64,000 nucleotides of DNA. It comes from Sedimenticola hydrogenitrophicus. GTDB taxonomy: Bacteria > Pseudomonadota > Gammaproteobacteria > Chromatiales > Chromatiaceae. Positions 43,747 to 56,218 of the stretch are shown one piece after another. The DNA lies in the NCBI RefSeq assembly GCF_029017505.1, contig NZ_JAQGEI010000015.1, positions 1-64,000 on the forward strand, given 5' to 3'. Numbering within the stretch: position 1 is the stretch's first letter; each line of letters starts with the position of its first letter. The notes beneath the pieces were generated by a model, which saw only the letters and a list, made by a program, of their open reading frames with translations, did not search any database and had not been told where the DNA came from. The position numbers were made by a program, and so were the translations under genes.

Positions 43747-44361
43747 TCAAGCCGGCCTGGGCAGGGTGATCGCCTCGCCACCGGCGAAATACTCCCCGGC
43801 GCCCAGGCGGCCCAGCGGGTTCAGGCGCTCGGCATGGATCTTGAGCCGGCCCTTGGGGTCCCGCTCCGCCACCCCGTCGTCGATGTAGAGGTGGGTCAGG
43901 CGACCGAAGATCAGCGCCTGGGGCGCCGCACCCAGCTCCATCACCTCGTACAGTTCGCAGGCCATGGCCAGGCGGCTGCCGGCCAGGCGGGGCAGCCGGG
44001 AGCCGGGGAAGTCGGCCAGCTCCAGCCCCAGATGGGTGATCTCCGACTCCCCGGCGGGCAGGGTTGCCGAACTGGCGTTCAGCTGATTGATCTGATCGAC
44101 CCCGGCGATATGCACCACGAAGGAGCGCCGGGCCTCGATGTTGACCCGGGTGTCCTTGGGCGCACCGTCCGGTTTCTTGCCCAGCGAGATCATGATCAGC
44201 GGCGGATCGCTGCAGACGGCATTGAAATAGGAGAAGGGGGCCAGGTTGTAGTCGCCCGCGTCGTTCTCGGACAACACCCAGGCAATGGGTCGGGGGACGA
44301 TCGCCTGGGTCATGGCGAAATAGGTCTCGGAGCTACTCAGGTCATCAAGGTCGATAATCAT
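43747..44361 (-). CDS. flavin reductase-like FMN-binding protein
   Basis: 204 residues of the flavin reductase-like split-barrel family: AIVPRPIAWVLSENDAGDYNLAPFSYFNAVCSDPPLIMISLG is the FMN-binding signature, followed by KDTRVNIEARRSFVVHIAG. C-terminal segments LIFGRLTHLYIDD and LNPLGRLGAGEYF are typical. It probably binds FMN and may reduce flavin with NAD(P)H; the partner enzyme is unknown. The start overlaps the alkaline phosphatase-like stop by 4 bases (ATGA), so translation is coupled. Confidence 0.88.
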   Translation of the reverse strand: MIIDLDDLSSSETYFAMTQAIVPRPIAWVLSENDAGDYNLAPFSYFNAVCSDPPLIMISLGKKPDGAPKDTRVNIEARRSFVVHIAGVDQINQLNASSATLPAGESEITHLGLELADFPGSRLPRLAGSRLAMACELYEVMELGAAPQALIFGRLTHLYIDDGVAERDPKGRLKIHAERLNPLGRLGAGEYFAGGEAITLPRPA

Positions 44362-45527
44362 GCATTACAGTCCAGGCTGATCAGGGGGACATACATCTCG
44401 TGGGACGAGAGGCCGCCATGTACGCCGATATGGCTGAGCGGCCGCTCTCCGGGCAGTTCGCTGGTGATTATATAGTTCTCTTTCATTAGCAGGGCATAGT
44501 GACCAATGCGGTCGTGCAGCCGTGGATGCGCCACGCCCAGGCCGAAGCGCCCCTCGTTCAACAGCTGCGCGCTACGGCACAGGGTCGCCGCCTCGCCCAG
44601 CCGGTCGGTGACATAATGCTCGAAATGCCCGGTCCGGTCCGGATGCACGTAACAGAACGCCAACCGGGGTTCGCCGCACAGCGGCATCATCAGGGTCTCG
44701 GCCAGCTCCGGGTGGGCCGACAGCCGCAGGGTCCGCTCCGGGGTGGTATCGACAAATCCGTGATCCGCCGTCACCAGCAGTTGGGTGTCGGTCCCGCGCA
44801 GATTCTCCACCAGCCCGGCGAAGGCCTGATCCAGTGCGGCCAGGTGTACCGCCACCTCGGCGCTCCCCACCCCATGCTGATGGGAGAGACTGTCGAATTC
44901 CGGCCAGTAGGCATAGATGAAATTACGCCCCTTGCCCGCATCCACCGCACCGGCGATGCCCTGGAACATCCCCTGCAGCCCTCCCCGGTAGGGACGAAGC
45001 CGGCCCGCTCCGGTGAACGCCCGGTTGAAGGTGGTACCGGCGATCCAGTCCGGTATCACCAGATGGCTCTGCGCCGCCAGCCGGTCATAGAGCGGCGGCA
45101 CCCCGCTCAGCCGGCGCGGATTCAACTCCCGGTCATCGATCGGCATGCGCCCCAGCCGCGTGGTGTAGGGGAGCACGGTGAGGATGGTGCCCACTTCGGC
45201 GAAATAGGTAAACCAGCCGGTCAGTCCATGCTGCTGCGGCGGCAGGCCGGTGAGAAAGGTGGGTATCGCGGTGGCCGTGGTGGACGGGCAGACCGAGGTC
45301 AGCGAGTCCACACAGTGGCGGAACAGCACGCTGTGCGGGGCCTGCCCCTTGAGATGCAGATAGCCCAGTCCGTCCACCACCAGCAGCACCAGGTTGCGCA
45401 CCCGGCCCAGCCGCTCGCGGTCCAGCCGGGCGAGCGGCAGATACCCGGTCTCCCAGCCCCCCATCGCCAAGGCGATGGAGGACATGAGATTGGCAATGCT
45501 GCCGCCATGATAGTCGGGAAAGATCAT
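44358..45527 (-). CDS. alkaline phosphatase superfamily phosphodiesterase
   Basis: 389 residues of the type I phosphodiesterase/nucleotide pyrophosphatase family. Metal Asp in LVLLVVDGLGYLHL, nucleophile Thr in SVCPSTTATAIPTFLTGLPPQQHGLTGW, second site YWPEFDSLSHQHG and LLVTADHGFVDTTPERTL supply the conserved Asp/His ligands. No signal peptide is evident, so it may be cytoplasmic. The substrate could be a phosphodiester or phosphonate; there is no further clue. It is coupled to the flavin reductase-like gene by a 4-base overlap. Confidence 0.85.
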   Translation of the reverse strand: MIFPDYHGGSIANLMSSIALAMGGWETGYLPLARLDRERLGRVRNLVLLVVDGLGYLHLKGQAPHSVLFRHCVDSLTSVCPSTTATAIPTFLTGLPPQQHGLTGWFTYFAEVGTILTVLPYTTRLGRMPIDDRELNPRRLSGVPPLYDRLAAQSHLVIPDWIAGTTFNRAFTGAGRLRPYRGGLQGMFQGIAGAVDAGKGRNFIYAYWPEFDSLSHQHGVGSAEVAVHLAALDQAFAGLVENLRGTDTQLLVTADHGFVDTTPERTLRLSAHPELAETLMMPLCGEPRLAFCYVHPDRTGHFEHYVTDRLGEAATLCRSAQLLNEGRFGLGVAHPRLHDRIGHYALLMKENYIITSELPGERPLSHIGVHGGLSSHEMYVPLISLDCNA

Positions 45528-45630
45528 CCTGGATTCCTCAGTTGACCGCTTCGAGCTGCATGTAAGCCATTAACATGCAAAAAGTTACTCTGCAATCGTC
45601 GATACACCCATCGGGTGAAGGCCGCTGCGA

Positions 45631-45654
45631 CCGCCAGTGCACGCACCCTGGCGG
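45631..45654. terminator. hairpin between FKBP and phosphatase genes
   Basis: CCGCCAG and CTGGCGG form a 7-bp stem around a 10-base loop, 30 bases after the FKBP stop (minus strand). It has no T-run. Confidence 0.35.
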
Positions 45655-45684
45655 CCGTCCAACTGAGGATACTAGGATCATGGA

Positions 45685-46116
45685 TCAGGCGGCGATCTCC
45701 ACCAGCTCCAGCTCGAACGTGAGGGCCTTGCCGGCCAGCGGATGGTTACCGTCCAGGGTGACGCTGCTCTCCGCCAGTTCGGTCACCACCAGGCGAAACA
45801 CCTGGCCTTCCGGCCCCTGGGCCTGCAGCTGCACGCCGACGGCCAGCTCGATTTCGGCCGGGATCTGTGCCCGATCCACCTGCTGCACCAGCTCCGGCTG
45901 ATGCTCGCCATAGGCCTGATCGGGCGGGATATGCACGGTGCGGGATTCACCCTCCTCCATCTCCGCGAGCGCCTGTTCGAAACCGGGGATCACCTGCCCC
46001 TCCCCCAAGGTGAACTCCAGCGGCTCGCGGCCGGCGGATGAGTCAAACTGGGTGCCATCGTCGAGGATGCCGGTGTAATGGACTTTGACCGTCTGGCCAG
46101 GTTGTGGTGTGGACAT
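45685..46116 (-). CDS. FKBP-type peptidyl-prolyl isomerase (SlyD/SlpA-like)
   Basis: 143 residues. N-terminal FKBP half VKVHYTGILDDGTQFDSSAGREPLEFTLGEGQVIPGFEQAL, an IF (insert-in-flap) domain about 65-120, and the closing NHPLAGKALTFELELVEI. It has the SlyD/SlpA architecture but lacks the His/Cys-rich metal-binding tail, so it is closer to SlpA/FkpB. It catalyses proline isomerisation and has chaperone activity in the cytoplasm. The start at 46116 has AGGAGA; the longer frame upstream has no support. Confidence 0.92.
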   Translation of the reverse strand: MSTPQPGQTVKVHYTGILDDGTQFDSSAGREPLEFTLGEGQVIPGFEQALAEMEEGESRTVHIPPDQAYGEHQPELVQQVDRAQIPAEIELAVGVQLQAQGPEGQVFRLVVTELAESSVTLDGNHPLAGKALTFELELVEIAA

Positions 46117-46219
46117 GGATCGTCTCCTGGTATCTGCGTCGATTGAACTGGCGGGCAGGGCACGGGCACCCGGACCGCCCTGAAGGATTGCCACCACGCA
46201 CAAGTACACGGCTAACAAA

Positions 46220-46295
46220 CCGTAAGGAGTCTACCGGACTCCTTATCCCCTGAGGATAGGGGAACAATGCCATTTTATCATGGCATGATTTCAGC
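46220..46295. other. cluster of short hairpins upstream of FKBP gene
   Basis: Three consecutive stem-loops: TAAGGAGTC/GACTCCTTA (46225-46247), TCCCC/GGGGA (46246-46263) and TGCCAT/ATGGCA (46268-46285). Together with the inverted-repeat element at 46357 they make up most of the 454-base gap between FKBP and the sensor gene. No gene is seen in the gap. Confidence 0.4.
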
Positions 46296-46356
46296 CCCGT
46301 TGCCCAGCCAACGCTGTCATGCCGTGCCGCCCCAGCGTGAGCTACGGGTTTGTGCC

Positions 46357-46574
46357 TTAGGGCTCGCGCAAAAATAAGTTCCGGTATTCGGTCGCCACTG
46401 GACCCCGCCGCCGGCGTTAGGCTTTTTGGCGAGGGAACAGGTTTGTCCATGGATGGACTTATGCCGCGGAGGCCATGGAAGGCCGGGAGCGGCCATCGCC
46501 TGCAAAGCGTGCCTTGCCGGCATGGTCCAGTGACGCCCTCGGTACTACGAAATTATTCTTGCGCGAGCCCTTAG
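46357..46574. repeat. inverted-repeat (MITE-like) element at the 3' end of the sensor gene
   Basis: Arms GGGCTCGCGCAA (from 46360) and TTGCGCGAGCCC (to 46570) are extended by AATAA/TTATT pairs, and inner arms CCACTGGACC and GGTCCAGTG nest inside. It is about 218 bp without a transposase. The stop codon of the sensor gene (46571-46573) lies in the right arm, so the element seems to have cut off the end of that gene. Confidence 0.65.
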
Positions 46575-48190
46575 CCGGCACGGGCCGGCCGGAAGATCAC
46601 CACCGCGCCGGGCAGCTCGCCGTTGGCGATCGGATAGGCCGAGTACTCCACCGCGAACGGCGCGCCTTCCGCATGCCAGAACACCCCGACCAGCGGGTGC
46701 GTCCGCCGGCCCTGACGGTAGGCACCATACACGGGCGACTCCTCTTCGGGGAAGGCGGTCTCATCGGCCCGGGTGTGCTGCACCAGATCGTGAAACTTGC
46801 TGCCGGTCAGCTCTTCGCGGCTGTAGCCGAGCAGCTCCAGGGCGGCTGGATTGGCAAAGGTGCAACGCCCGATGCCGTTGAGGCCGCAGATGCCGTCGCC
46901 GGCGGACTCCAGCAGCAGCTCCAGCTGCTGGTGCAGGTGGCTCAGCTCCCGTGCCGTCTCCTGCTGGGCGGTCACATCGAGTCCGATACCACCCACCATC
47001 TCCATTTCACCAGAGAGTCCGGTAATGGGAAAGCGGACCATCTGCCACTGAGTCGGACGATCGCCCCAGGGATGGATTTCGGTGCTCTCCACCACCTCGC
47101 CAGCCTCCAGCACCCTGCGCTCCTCCTGCAACCGCGTCGCCAGATCCCGTTCCGGCCAGATATCCGCGGCGCTACGGCCGAGCACCGCCGCCTCGCTCAG
47201 GTGATTGGTTCTTTCCCAGGCCGGATTGACGAACAGATATCGCCCGGAGGCCGACTTCATGTAGGCGATGCCCGGCAGATGCTGCATGAAGGCGGTAAAC
47301 CGCTGGTTCATCTCGCGGATCTCTCCGGTTTGCACCCTTACCTGACTGCGCAGCAGCAGCACGCCAATGGCCAGCATCAGCATCAGCAGCATCAGGAACA
47401 GCAGCACCCAGATCAGCCATTCCGGGATCTCCAGCGTCGCCGTATCGCCGAACCAGCGCTCCTGCAGCTGGTAGAAAGAGGATTCCCGATCGCCCTTCAG
47501 GCGGGTCAGGTGATAATCCAGCCGCTGGATGCGCTTGGCGTTGGGGATCTGGCCATTGAACGGGGAGAGGGCGACCCGGATCTCGGCCGGGTTGAAGATC
47601 ACCGACGACTTGATCAGCGGGTACTGACGGAAGCCGGCCAGATCGAACGAACGCGGCACCAGCCCGGCATCCACCGGCCCCTGGTCGACCCAGGCGAGCA
47701 CCGACTCGTAGTCACTCACCTCGAGGAACCGCACATTGATGTCGAAACGGGCGGCCAGCTCCTTGAGATCGGCGAAGTGGGGATCGCTGGAGAGCGCCAC
47801 CACGGTCTTGTTCGCCAGGTCCAGGGGGGACTTGATCACATCCTTGCCCGCCATCACGATCTGCCCCCAGTTCACGTAGAGGCTCTCGCGGTTGTAGTCG
47901 AGGCGGCGCTGCTTGGCCTCGTTGGAGGAGATCGGCGACAGCATCGCGATATCACCCAGCGCCAGCCGCTGGTTGCACTCATCCCAGTCGCAGGGGACGT
48001 ACTCCAGCTCCCAGCCCTCGGCCGCGGCGATCAGATCCAGCAGGTCGATGACAAACCCCCGCGCCACCCCTTGACTGTCGACCAGCGACAGGGGGGGATT
48101 TTCGTGAATACCGACCCGGATGGTTTCCGCTGCCGCCGGGCCACCGAGGAAAAGCAACAACAGCAATGGCAACAACCGCTTGAAAAGCAT
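46571..48190 (-). CDS. SBP-PAS-PAS membrane sensor lacking an output domain
   Basis: 539 residues from an ATG at 48190; earlier in-frame ATGs (48223) are possible. Signal peptide (FKRLLPLLLLLFLGGPAAA), then a periplasmic solute-binding family 3 domain about 20-245 (TIRVGIHENPPLSLVDSQGVARGFVIDLL), a membrane helix (WLIWVLLFLMLLMLMLAIGVLLL, about 270-292), PAS1 about 305-415 and PAS2 about 430-535. Such sensors normally continue into a kinase or GGDEF domain. Here PAS2 breaks off at AVVIFRPARAG, where FRDIT would be expected, at the edge of an inverted-repeat element. It is probably truncated and possibly non-functional. Confidence 0.8.
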   Translation of the reverse strand: MLFKRLLPLLLLLFLGGPAAAETIRVGIHENPPLSLVDSQGVARGFVIDLLDLIAAAEGWELEYVPCDWDECNQRLALGDIAMLSPISSNEAKQRRLDYNRESLYVNWGQIVMAGKDVIKSPLDLANKTVVALSSDPHFADLKELAARFDINVRFLEVSDYESVLAWVDQGPVDAGLVPRSFDLAGFRQYPLIKSSVIFNPAEIRVALSPFNGQIPNAKRIQRLDYHLTRLKGDRESSFYQLQERWFGDTATLEIPEWLIWVLLFLMLLMLMLAIGVLLLRSQVRVQTGEIREMNQRFTAFMQHLPGIAYMKSASGRYLFVNPAWERTNHLSEAAVLGRSAADIWPERDLATRLQEERRVLEAGEVVESTEIHPWGDRPTQWQMVRFPITGLSGEMEMVGGIGLDVTAQQETARELSHLHQQLELLLESAGDGICGLNGIGRCTFANPAALELLGYSREELTGSKFHDLVQHTRADETAFPEEESPVYGAYRQGRRTHPLVGVFWHAEGAPFAVEYSAYPIANGELPGAVVIFRPARAG

Positions 48191-48372
48191 GGTGATTTTA
48201 TTTTGTTGGGCCAGCCAGGTCATAGGCAAAAGTGTATCCCTTTCCCGGGTAAAAATGGATCGTTTTCTTGTACTGCGCCCATAGAGCGGCCCGATGTCGA
48301 TACTTTTTCCAGCAACAACAACGACTAACCGGGTCCCGCCCGCGGCGTTTCCCCTGCACCCCCGGAGCACCC

Positions 48373-48378
48373 TATAAT
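48373..48378 (+). promoter_or_regulatory. candidate -10 box of metH
   Basis: A perfect TATAAT lies 36 bases before the metH start. The -35 region about 17 bases upstream (TTTCCC) is weak. No cobalamin or SAM riboswitch was recognised in the short leader. Confidence 0.4.
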
Positions 48379-48413
48379 AGGCCGCTCTATCTCTCTAGCA
48401 ATCGAGTTGATCC

Positions 48414-52121
<3,708 letters not shown>

Positions 52122-52351
52122 ACCGTCCCCCGCATAGCCCGGTACAGGCGCGCCCTATGGGCGCCATCATCGGCGGGCACCACCCGCCCTGTGGGCCACC
52201 GAAAAATCGCACAGAACGGAGCGCCATTCGCCCGCCGGCGGAGAATCCTGTGCCACTATTACAGTAACAAACCAGAGGTTGACGCGCCCCGGCAACGTCA
52301 ATAGATTCAGTAGCCATAACTAGAGAGAGTCACGACACCTGAGGAGGAGTC

Positions 52352-52816
52352 ATGCTGAAAGTCGGTGATCAAGCGCCGGATTTTGCCCTGCCCAATGCGG
52401 ACCTGGAAAAATCCGAGCTCGGAGACTATCTGGGCAAGCGCAATCTGGTGCTCTATTTCTATCCCAAGGACAGTACCCCGGGCTGCACCATCGAGGCCCT
52501 GGAATTCTCCGATCTGATGGATGATTTCCAGGCCGTGGAAACCGATGTGCTCGGGGTCAGCATGGATAACTGCCTCAGCCATGGCGATTTTCGCGACAAG
52601 AACGGGCTGACTATCGGGCTGCTGGCCGATATCGACGGTACCCTGTGCCAGGACTATTACGTGTGGAAGGAGAAGGAGGCGCACGGCGAGAAACGCATGG
52701 GCATCCAGCGCTCCACCTTCGTCATCGACAAGCAGGGCGTCATCCGCCACGCCCTCTATGACGTGAAGCCTAAGGGCCACGCCCAGGTGGTGCTGGAACT
52801 GGTCAAGGCACTCTGA
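52352..52816 (+). CDS. bcp: Bcp/PrxQ-type peroxiredoxin
   Basis: 154 residues. Thioredoxin-fold peroxiredoxin with YFYPKDSTPGCTIEALEFSDL; peroxidatic Cys is residue 45. The resolving Cys expected five residues later is Leu50, so this is not the standard alpha-2 two-Cys type. Cys74 (SMDNC) and Cys98 (GTLCQD) are possible resolving partners. C-terminal RSTFVIDKQGVIRHALYDVKPKGHAQVVLE is typical. It reduces peroxides with thioredoxin. The ribosome site is GAGGAGG. Confidence 0.9.
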   Translation: MLKVGDQAPDFALPNADLEKSELGDYLGKRNLVLYFYPKDSTPGCTIEALEFSDLMDDFQAVETDVLGVSMDNCLSHGDFRDKNGLTIGLLADIDGTLCQDYYVWKEKEAHGEKRMGIQRSTFVIDKQGVIRHALYDVKPKGHAQVVLELVKAL

Positions 52817-52925
52817 CCCCCGGCCCGGACAGACTCCCGGGGCACTCGAAAAGACCCGCCACGCTTTGCGGATATCCACCGCCTGGGTTAATGTGCCTGC
52901 ACCGGTAGCCGTTTAGCAACCTGAT

Positions 52926-55250
52926 GTGAAACTCCGCACCCAGATACTGCTGTTCTTCTTCGCCTTCGCCTTCACTCCGCTGCTGATCGCGGTAGCGATC
53001 AATCTGCCGTTGGTGCTGGAGCGCATGGACCTGTTCTATCAGAAGGCGCACCTGCAGAACCTGCGCGCCGACTTCCGTGATCTCGACCAGCACCTGGCCA
53101 GTCGCCACGAGATGGTACGGCTGCTGGCCAAGCTGCCGGAACCGGGCACGCTGCTGGGTGAAGAGGAGGCGGGTGACAGCGACACCATCGATCTGGCACG
53201 TACCCGCTACATCCAGTGGATCAACCAGATCCTCCAGGAACAGCTGGATATCGTCCAGATTGTGTTCCTCGACGCCCGGGGCGACGAGCGGTTCTGGCTC
53301 GACCGGGACCCTGAGAACCAGTCCTGGCAACCCACCGTCCGGCGTCCCGGCAAGGCCCCCGAAACGCTGGTTAGCGCCGCGCTGCAGGCGGAGCCGGGGC
53401 GGGTGCTGGTGAGCGCGCTCAGCCTCAATCCGGTCGCGGGTGCCCTGGACCCGCGCCGCTTCATGACCCTGCGGCTGGTGACGCCGATCCTGGGCCGGGA
53501 GAACCGCCCGCCCATCGGCGCCGTGATGCTGAATATCGATGTGGGCGGCATCGCCCGTTTCTACCGCGATACCCTGTGGGTCAACAATGACGGCAGTTTT
53601 CTGCAGATTCCCGCCCCCGACGCCCCGACCGGCAATGCCTTCGCACGGTACCCCGGACTGGCGGCGCTGTTCGCGGAGGAGCAGCCGGTGCTCTGGAAGG
53701 GGGCCAACGAGCAGATCATGTGGGTGCCGATGTTCCGCACCGAGCGGTCGCGCTCGCTCTGGGTCGGTCGGCGGGTGGATCCCTCGCCCATCGCCGAGTT
53801 CCGCAACGCCCTCACCCTGCGGGTACTGAGCATTATCTTCCTGCTGATGCTGGCCACCTGGCTCGCCTCGCGCTGGCTGGCGAAACGGGCGGAACGCCTG
53901 AGCCGCGAACTGATCGACGGCATTCAGCAGATCCTCGAGGAGGAGACCCCGGTCAGCTTCGACTGGAAAGGCCCCCAGGAGCTCAAGCGCCTGGGCATGA
54001 ACCTCTCCCGCCTGGCCGAGGAGCATGGCCGCACCTCGCGCCACCTGCGTGCCCACGCCCGGGAACTGGAGGAGTCCAACCGCTACAAGTCGCAGTTCCT
54101 GGCCAATATCAGCCATGAGCTGAAGACACCGCTCAACTCCATCCTGCTGCTCTCCAAACTGCTGGCCGGCGCGCAGCATGGTCTGAGCGATGATCAGCTC
54201 AAACAGGCGCGGGTCATCCACGAGGCGGGCCGCGACCTGCAGGCGCTGATCGACAACATCCTCGATCTCTCCCGCATCGAGGCGCGGCGCACCCCCCTGC
54301 ATCCGCAAAGCGTTGCCGTGATCCCGCTGCTGCAGGGCCTGGTGGAGCTGGTCCAGCCGCAGTTTGACGCCAAGGGGCTGTCACTGCGCCTGGAACTGGG
54401 CCGGACGGCGCCGGCACAGATCACCAGCGACCCGGACAAACTGCGCCAGATCCTGAAGAATTTCCTCTCCAACGCGGTCAAGTTCACGGAAACGGGCGAG
54501 GCGGTGCTGCGGGTGGCCGCCGCTGACCCGGCGGATGCGGACAGTTACGCCCTGCAGATCAGCGTCAGCGACAGCGGAATCGGTATTCCGGCGGAGCAAC
54601 ACGCGGAGATCTTCGAGGCGTTCAAGCAGGCCGATGGCGCGACCAACCGCCGCTACGGGGGCACCGGCCTGGGCCTGACCATCAGCCGCCAGCTGGCCCG
54701 GCTGTTGGGCGGGGATATCCGCCTGCGCAGCCGCCCGGGGCAGGGCAGCCGGTTCACCCTGCTGCTACCCGCTGAACTGGGGCCCGCTCTGCGCGCGGCG
54801 GAGTCGGCGGCCCCGGAGCAGGAGAGGCCCCCCCCCAGCACCCCGGAAACCGTGAACCCCGATCCCTATCTGGGCCGGCATTCGGTGCTGGTGGTGGATG
54901 CCAATCTGCATCACCTCTTGCAACTGACCCCGCTGCTGGAACAGGCCGGCCTGCGGGTCACGGCGGCGGAAAGTGCCGGCGAGGCGGCCGAGCTGATGGC
55001 CGACGAACCATTCGCCCTGGTGTTGATCGACGTCATACCCCCCGGTGACAACGGCTGTGATACGATCAAACGCATCAAACAGGCCCAACCGCTGCCGGTG
55101 CTCGCCATCCTCAGCGAAGCGGAATCCGAGACCGAGGCGGCCTGTCTGGCGGCCGGCGCGGATGCCCTGATCCGGCGACCGATCGACCCGGGCGCGCTGC
55201 ACCAATTGTTAGGACAACTTCTTCCAGCGGAAGCCGTAGACACCGAATAA
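52926..55250 (+). CDS. hybrid sensor histidine kinase with degenerate receiver
   Basis: 774 residues. TM1 (ILLFFFAFAFTPLLIAVAI), a large periplasmic Cache-like sensor region about 30-295, TM2 about 302-318, a linker coiled coil, HisKA with His about 396 in FLANISHELKTPLNS, and HATPase (NFLSNAVKFTETG, DSGIGIPAEQ, GGTGLGLTISRQL). A C-terminal receiver (about 660-765) reads VVDANLHH, LVLIDVIPPGDNG and ALIRRPIDP, so the second acidic residue and the conserved Lys (here Arg) are lost. GTG start at 52926. It is followed 73 bases later by a response regulator-PAS gene that is its probable partner. Confidence 0.88.
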   Translation: MKLRTQILLFFFAFAFTPLLIAVAINLPLVLERMDLFYQKAHLQNLRADFRDLDQHLASRHEMVRLLAKLPEPGTLLGEEEAGDSDTIDLARTRYIQWINQILQEQLDIVQIVFLDARGDERFWLDRDPENQSWQPTVRRPGKAPETLVSAALQAEPGRVLVSALSLNPVAGALDPRRFMTLRLVTPILGRENRPPIGAVMLNIDVGGIARFYRDTLWVNNDGSFLQIPAPDAPTGNAFARYPGLAALFAEEQPVLWKGANEQIMWVPMFRTERSRSLWVGRRVDPSPIAEFRNALTLRVLSIIFLLMLATWLASRWLAKRAERLSRELIDGIQQILEEETPVSFDWKGPQELKRLGMNLSRLAEEHGRTSRHLRAHARELEESNRYKSQFLANISHELKTPLNSILLLSKLLAGAQHGLSDDQLKQARVIHEAGRDLQALIDNILDLSRIEARRTPLHPQSVAVIPLLQGLVELVQPQFDAKGLSLRLELGRTAPAQITSDPDKLRQILKNFLSNAVKFTETGEAVLRVAAADPADADSYALQISVSDSGIGIPAEQHAEIFEAFKQADGATNRRYGGTGLGLTISRQLARLLGGDIRLRSRPGQGSRFTLLLPAELGPALRAAESAAPEQERPPPSTPETVNPDPYLGRHSVLVVDANLHHLLQLTPLLEQAGLRVTAAESAGEAAELMADEPFALVLIDVIPPGDNGCDTIKRIKQAQPLPVLAILSEAESETEAACLAAGADALIRRPIDPGALHQLLGQLLPAEAVDTE

Positions 55251-55303
55251 TGAAAAATTGGCAGGAGAGACTATTTTCACGGCCGAAGGCCGCCCGCCAG
55301 GGT

Positions 55304-55323
55304 GCGGCACAGGGATGTGCCGC
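55304..55323 (+). promoter_or_regulatory. hairpin abutting the start codon of the RR-PAS gene
   Basis: GCGGCACA and TGTGCCGC are perfect 8-bp arms around GGGA, ending one base before the ATG at 55324. The only Shine-Dalgarno-like bases (AGGGA) sit in the loop. The structure could limit or tune translation relative to the upstream kinase. Confidence 0.45.
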
Positions 55324-56199
55324 ATGAACCGCTATAGTGGATTTACCCTCCTGGCCGTGGACGACCACGAGCACAACCTGTTCACCCTGCGCACCTTGCT
55401 GCGGCAGCATATGGACGTCGCCATCCTGGAGGCCACTGGCGGGCAACAGGCACTGGACATCGCCCTCGGTGAATCCCACATCGACCTGATCATTCTCGAT
55501 GTGCAGATGCCGGAGATGGACGGCTTTCAGACCGCCTCCATGCTGAAGATCCGCAAAAAGACCCGGGACATACCGATCATCTTCCTCACCGCCGCCTTCA
55601 AGACCCGGGAGTTCCAGCAGAAGGGCTATGAAGTGGGGGCGGTGGACTATCTGCTGAAACCGATCGACGACAACCAGCTGATCAACAAGATCAGCACCTA
55701 TTTCCGCCTGATCGAGAAAGAGCGCCAGCTCAACCGGGTACTGGAACAGAAGGTGGCCGAGCGCACCGCCGCACTGGCCCAGGCCAAACAGCACCTGGAA
55801 AACATCATCCACTACATGGGTGAGGCGCTGCTGGTGTTGAGCCCCGAAGGAAAGATCCGCGAGGTCAACCCGGCGCTGCGGCAGATGCTGGGCTACAGCG
55901 ACGAGGAGCTGCTGGGAATGGGCATCGGTGATATCTTTGAAGAAGAGGGTGACGAGCAGGCCGGGGCCTTTATGGGCACCTGGCTGGAGGCGCTGATCCG
56001 GGTCGGTGCCCTGAGCCAGATCGAGGCCCGCTTCATCACCCGTGAGGGACGGCGCATTCCGATTCTGTTCTCGCGGAGCGCCGTAACCGACTCGTGTGGG
56101 GAGATTACCGATATTTTATGTATCGCCAAGGACATGAGCGGCTATATCCGGCAGGATGTGCCGGCAGCGGACACCTCCGCAGCCGGCATGCCTTCCTGA
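55324..56199 (+). CDS. response regulator with PAS domain
   Basis: 291 residues. A canonical receiver (LLAVDDHEHNLFTLRTLL, LIILDVQMPEMDGFQ, YLLKPIDDNQL) is followed by a coiled-coil linker (RLIEKERQLNRVLEQKVAERTAALAQAKQ) and a PAS domain about 165-280 (HYMGEALLVLSPEGKIREVNPALRQMLGYSDEELLGM). There is no enzymatic or DNA-binding output. It probably transmits signals by protein contact, with the hybrid kinase just upstream as phosphodonor. The start at 55324 is preferred to an in-frame TTG at 55258, which lacks a ribosome site. A hairpin touches the start codon. Confidence 0.85.
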   Translation: MNRYSGFTLLAVDDHEHNLFTLRTLLRQHMDVAILEATGGQQALDIALGESHIDLIILDVQMPEMDGFQTASMLKIRKKTRDIPIIFLTAAFKTREFQQKGYEVGAVDYLLKPIDDNQLINKISTYFRLIEKERQLNRVLEQKVAERTAALAQAKQHLENIIHYMGEALLVLSPEGKIREVNPALRQMLGYSDEELLGMGIGDIFEEEGDEQAGAFMGTWLEALIRVGALSQIEARFITREGRRIPILFSRSAVTDSCGEITDILCIAKDMSGYIRQDVPAADTSAAGMPS

Positions 56200-56218
56200 G
56201 CCGTAACAGGAGTTAAAC

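Noticed and set aside
46043-46450. Minus-strand frame that might be the missing end of the truncated sensor
   Set aside because: It has no kinase, GGDEF or other output motifs and overlaps the FKBP start in another frame, so it is not the lost domain.
48379-48413. Cobalamin riboswitch upstream of metH
   Set aside because: Only about 36 bases separate the -10 box and the start codon, too short for a B12 riboswitch, and no conserved B12-box was seen.
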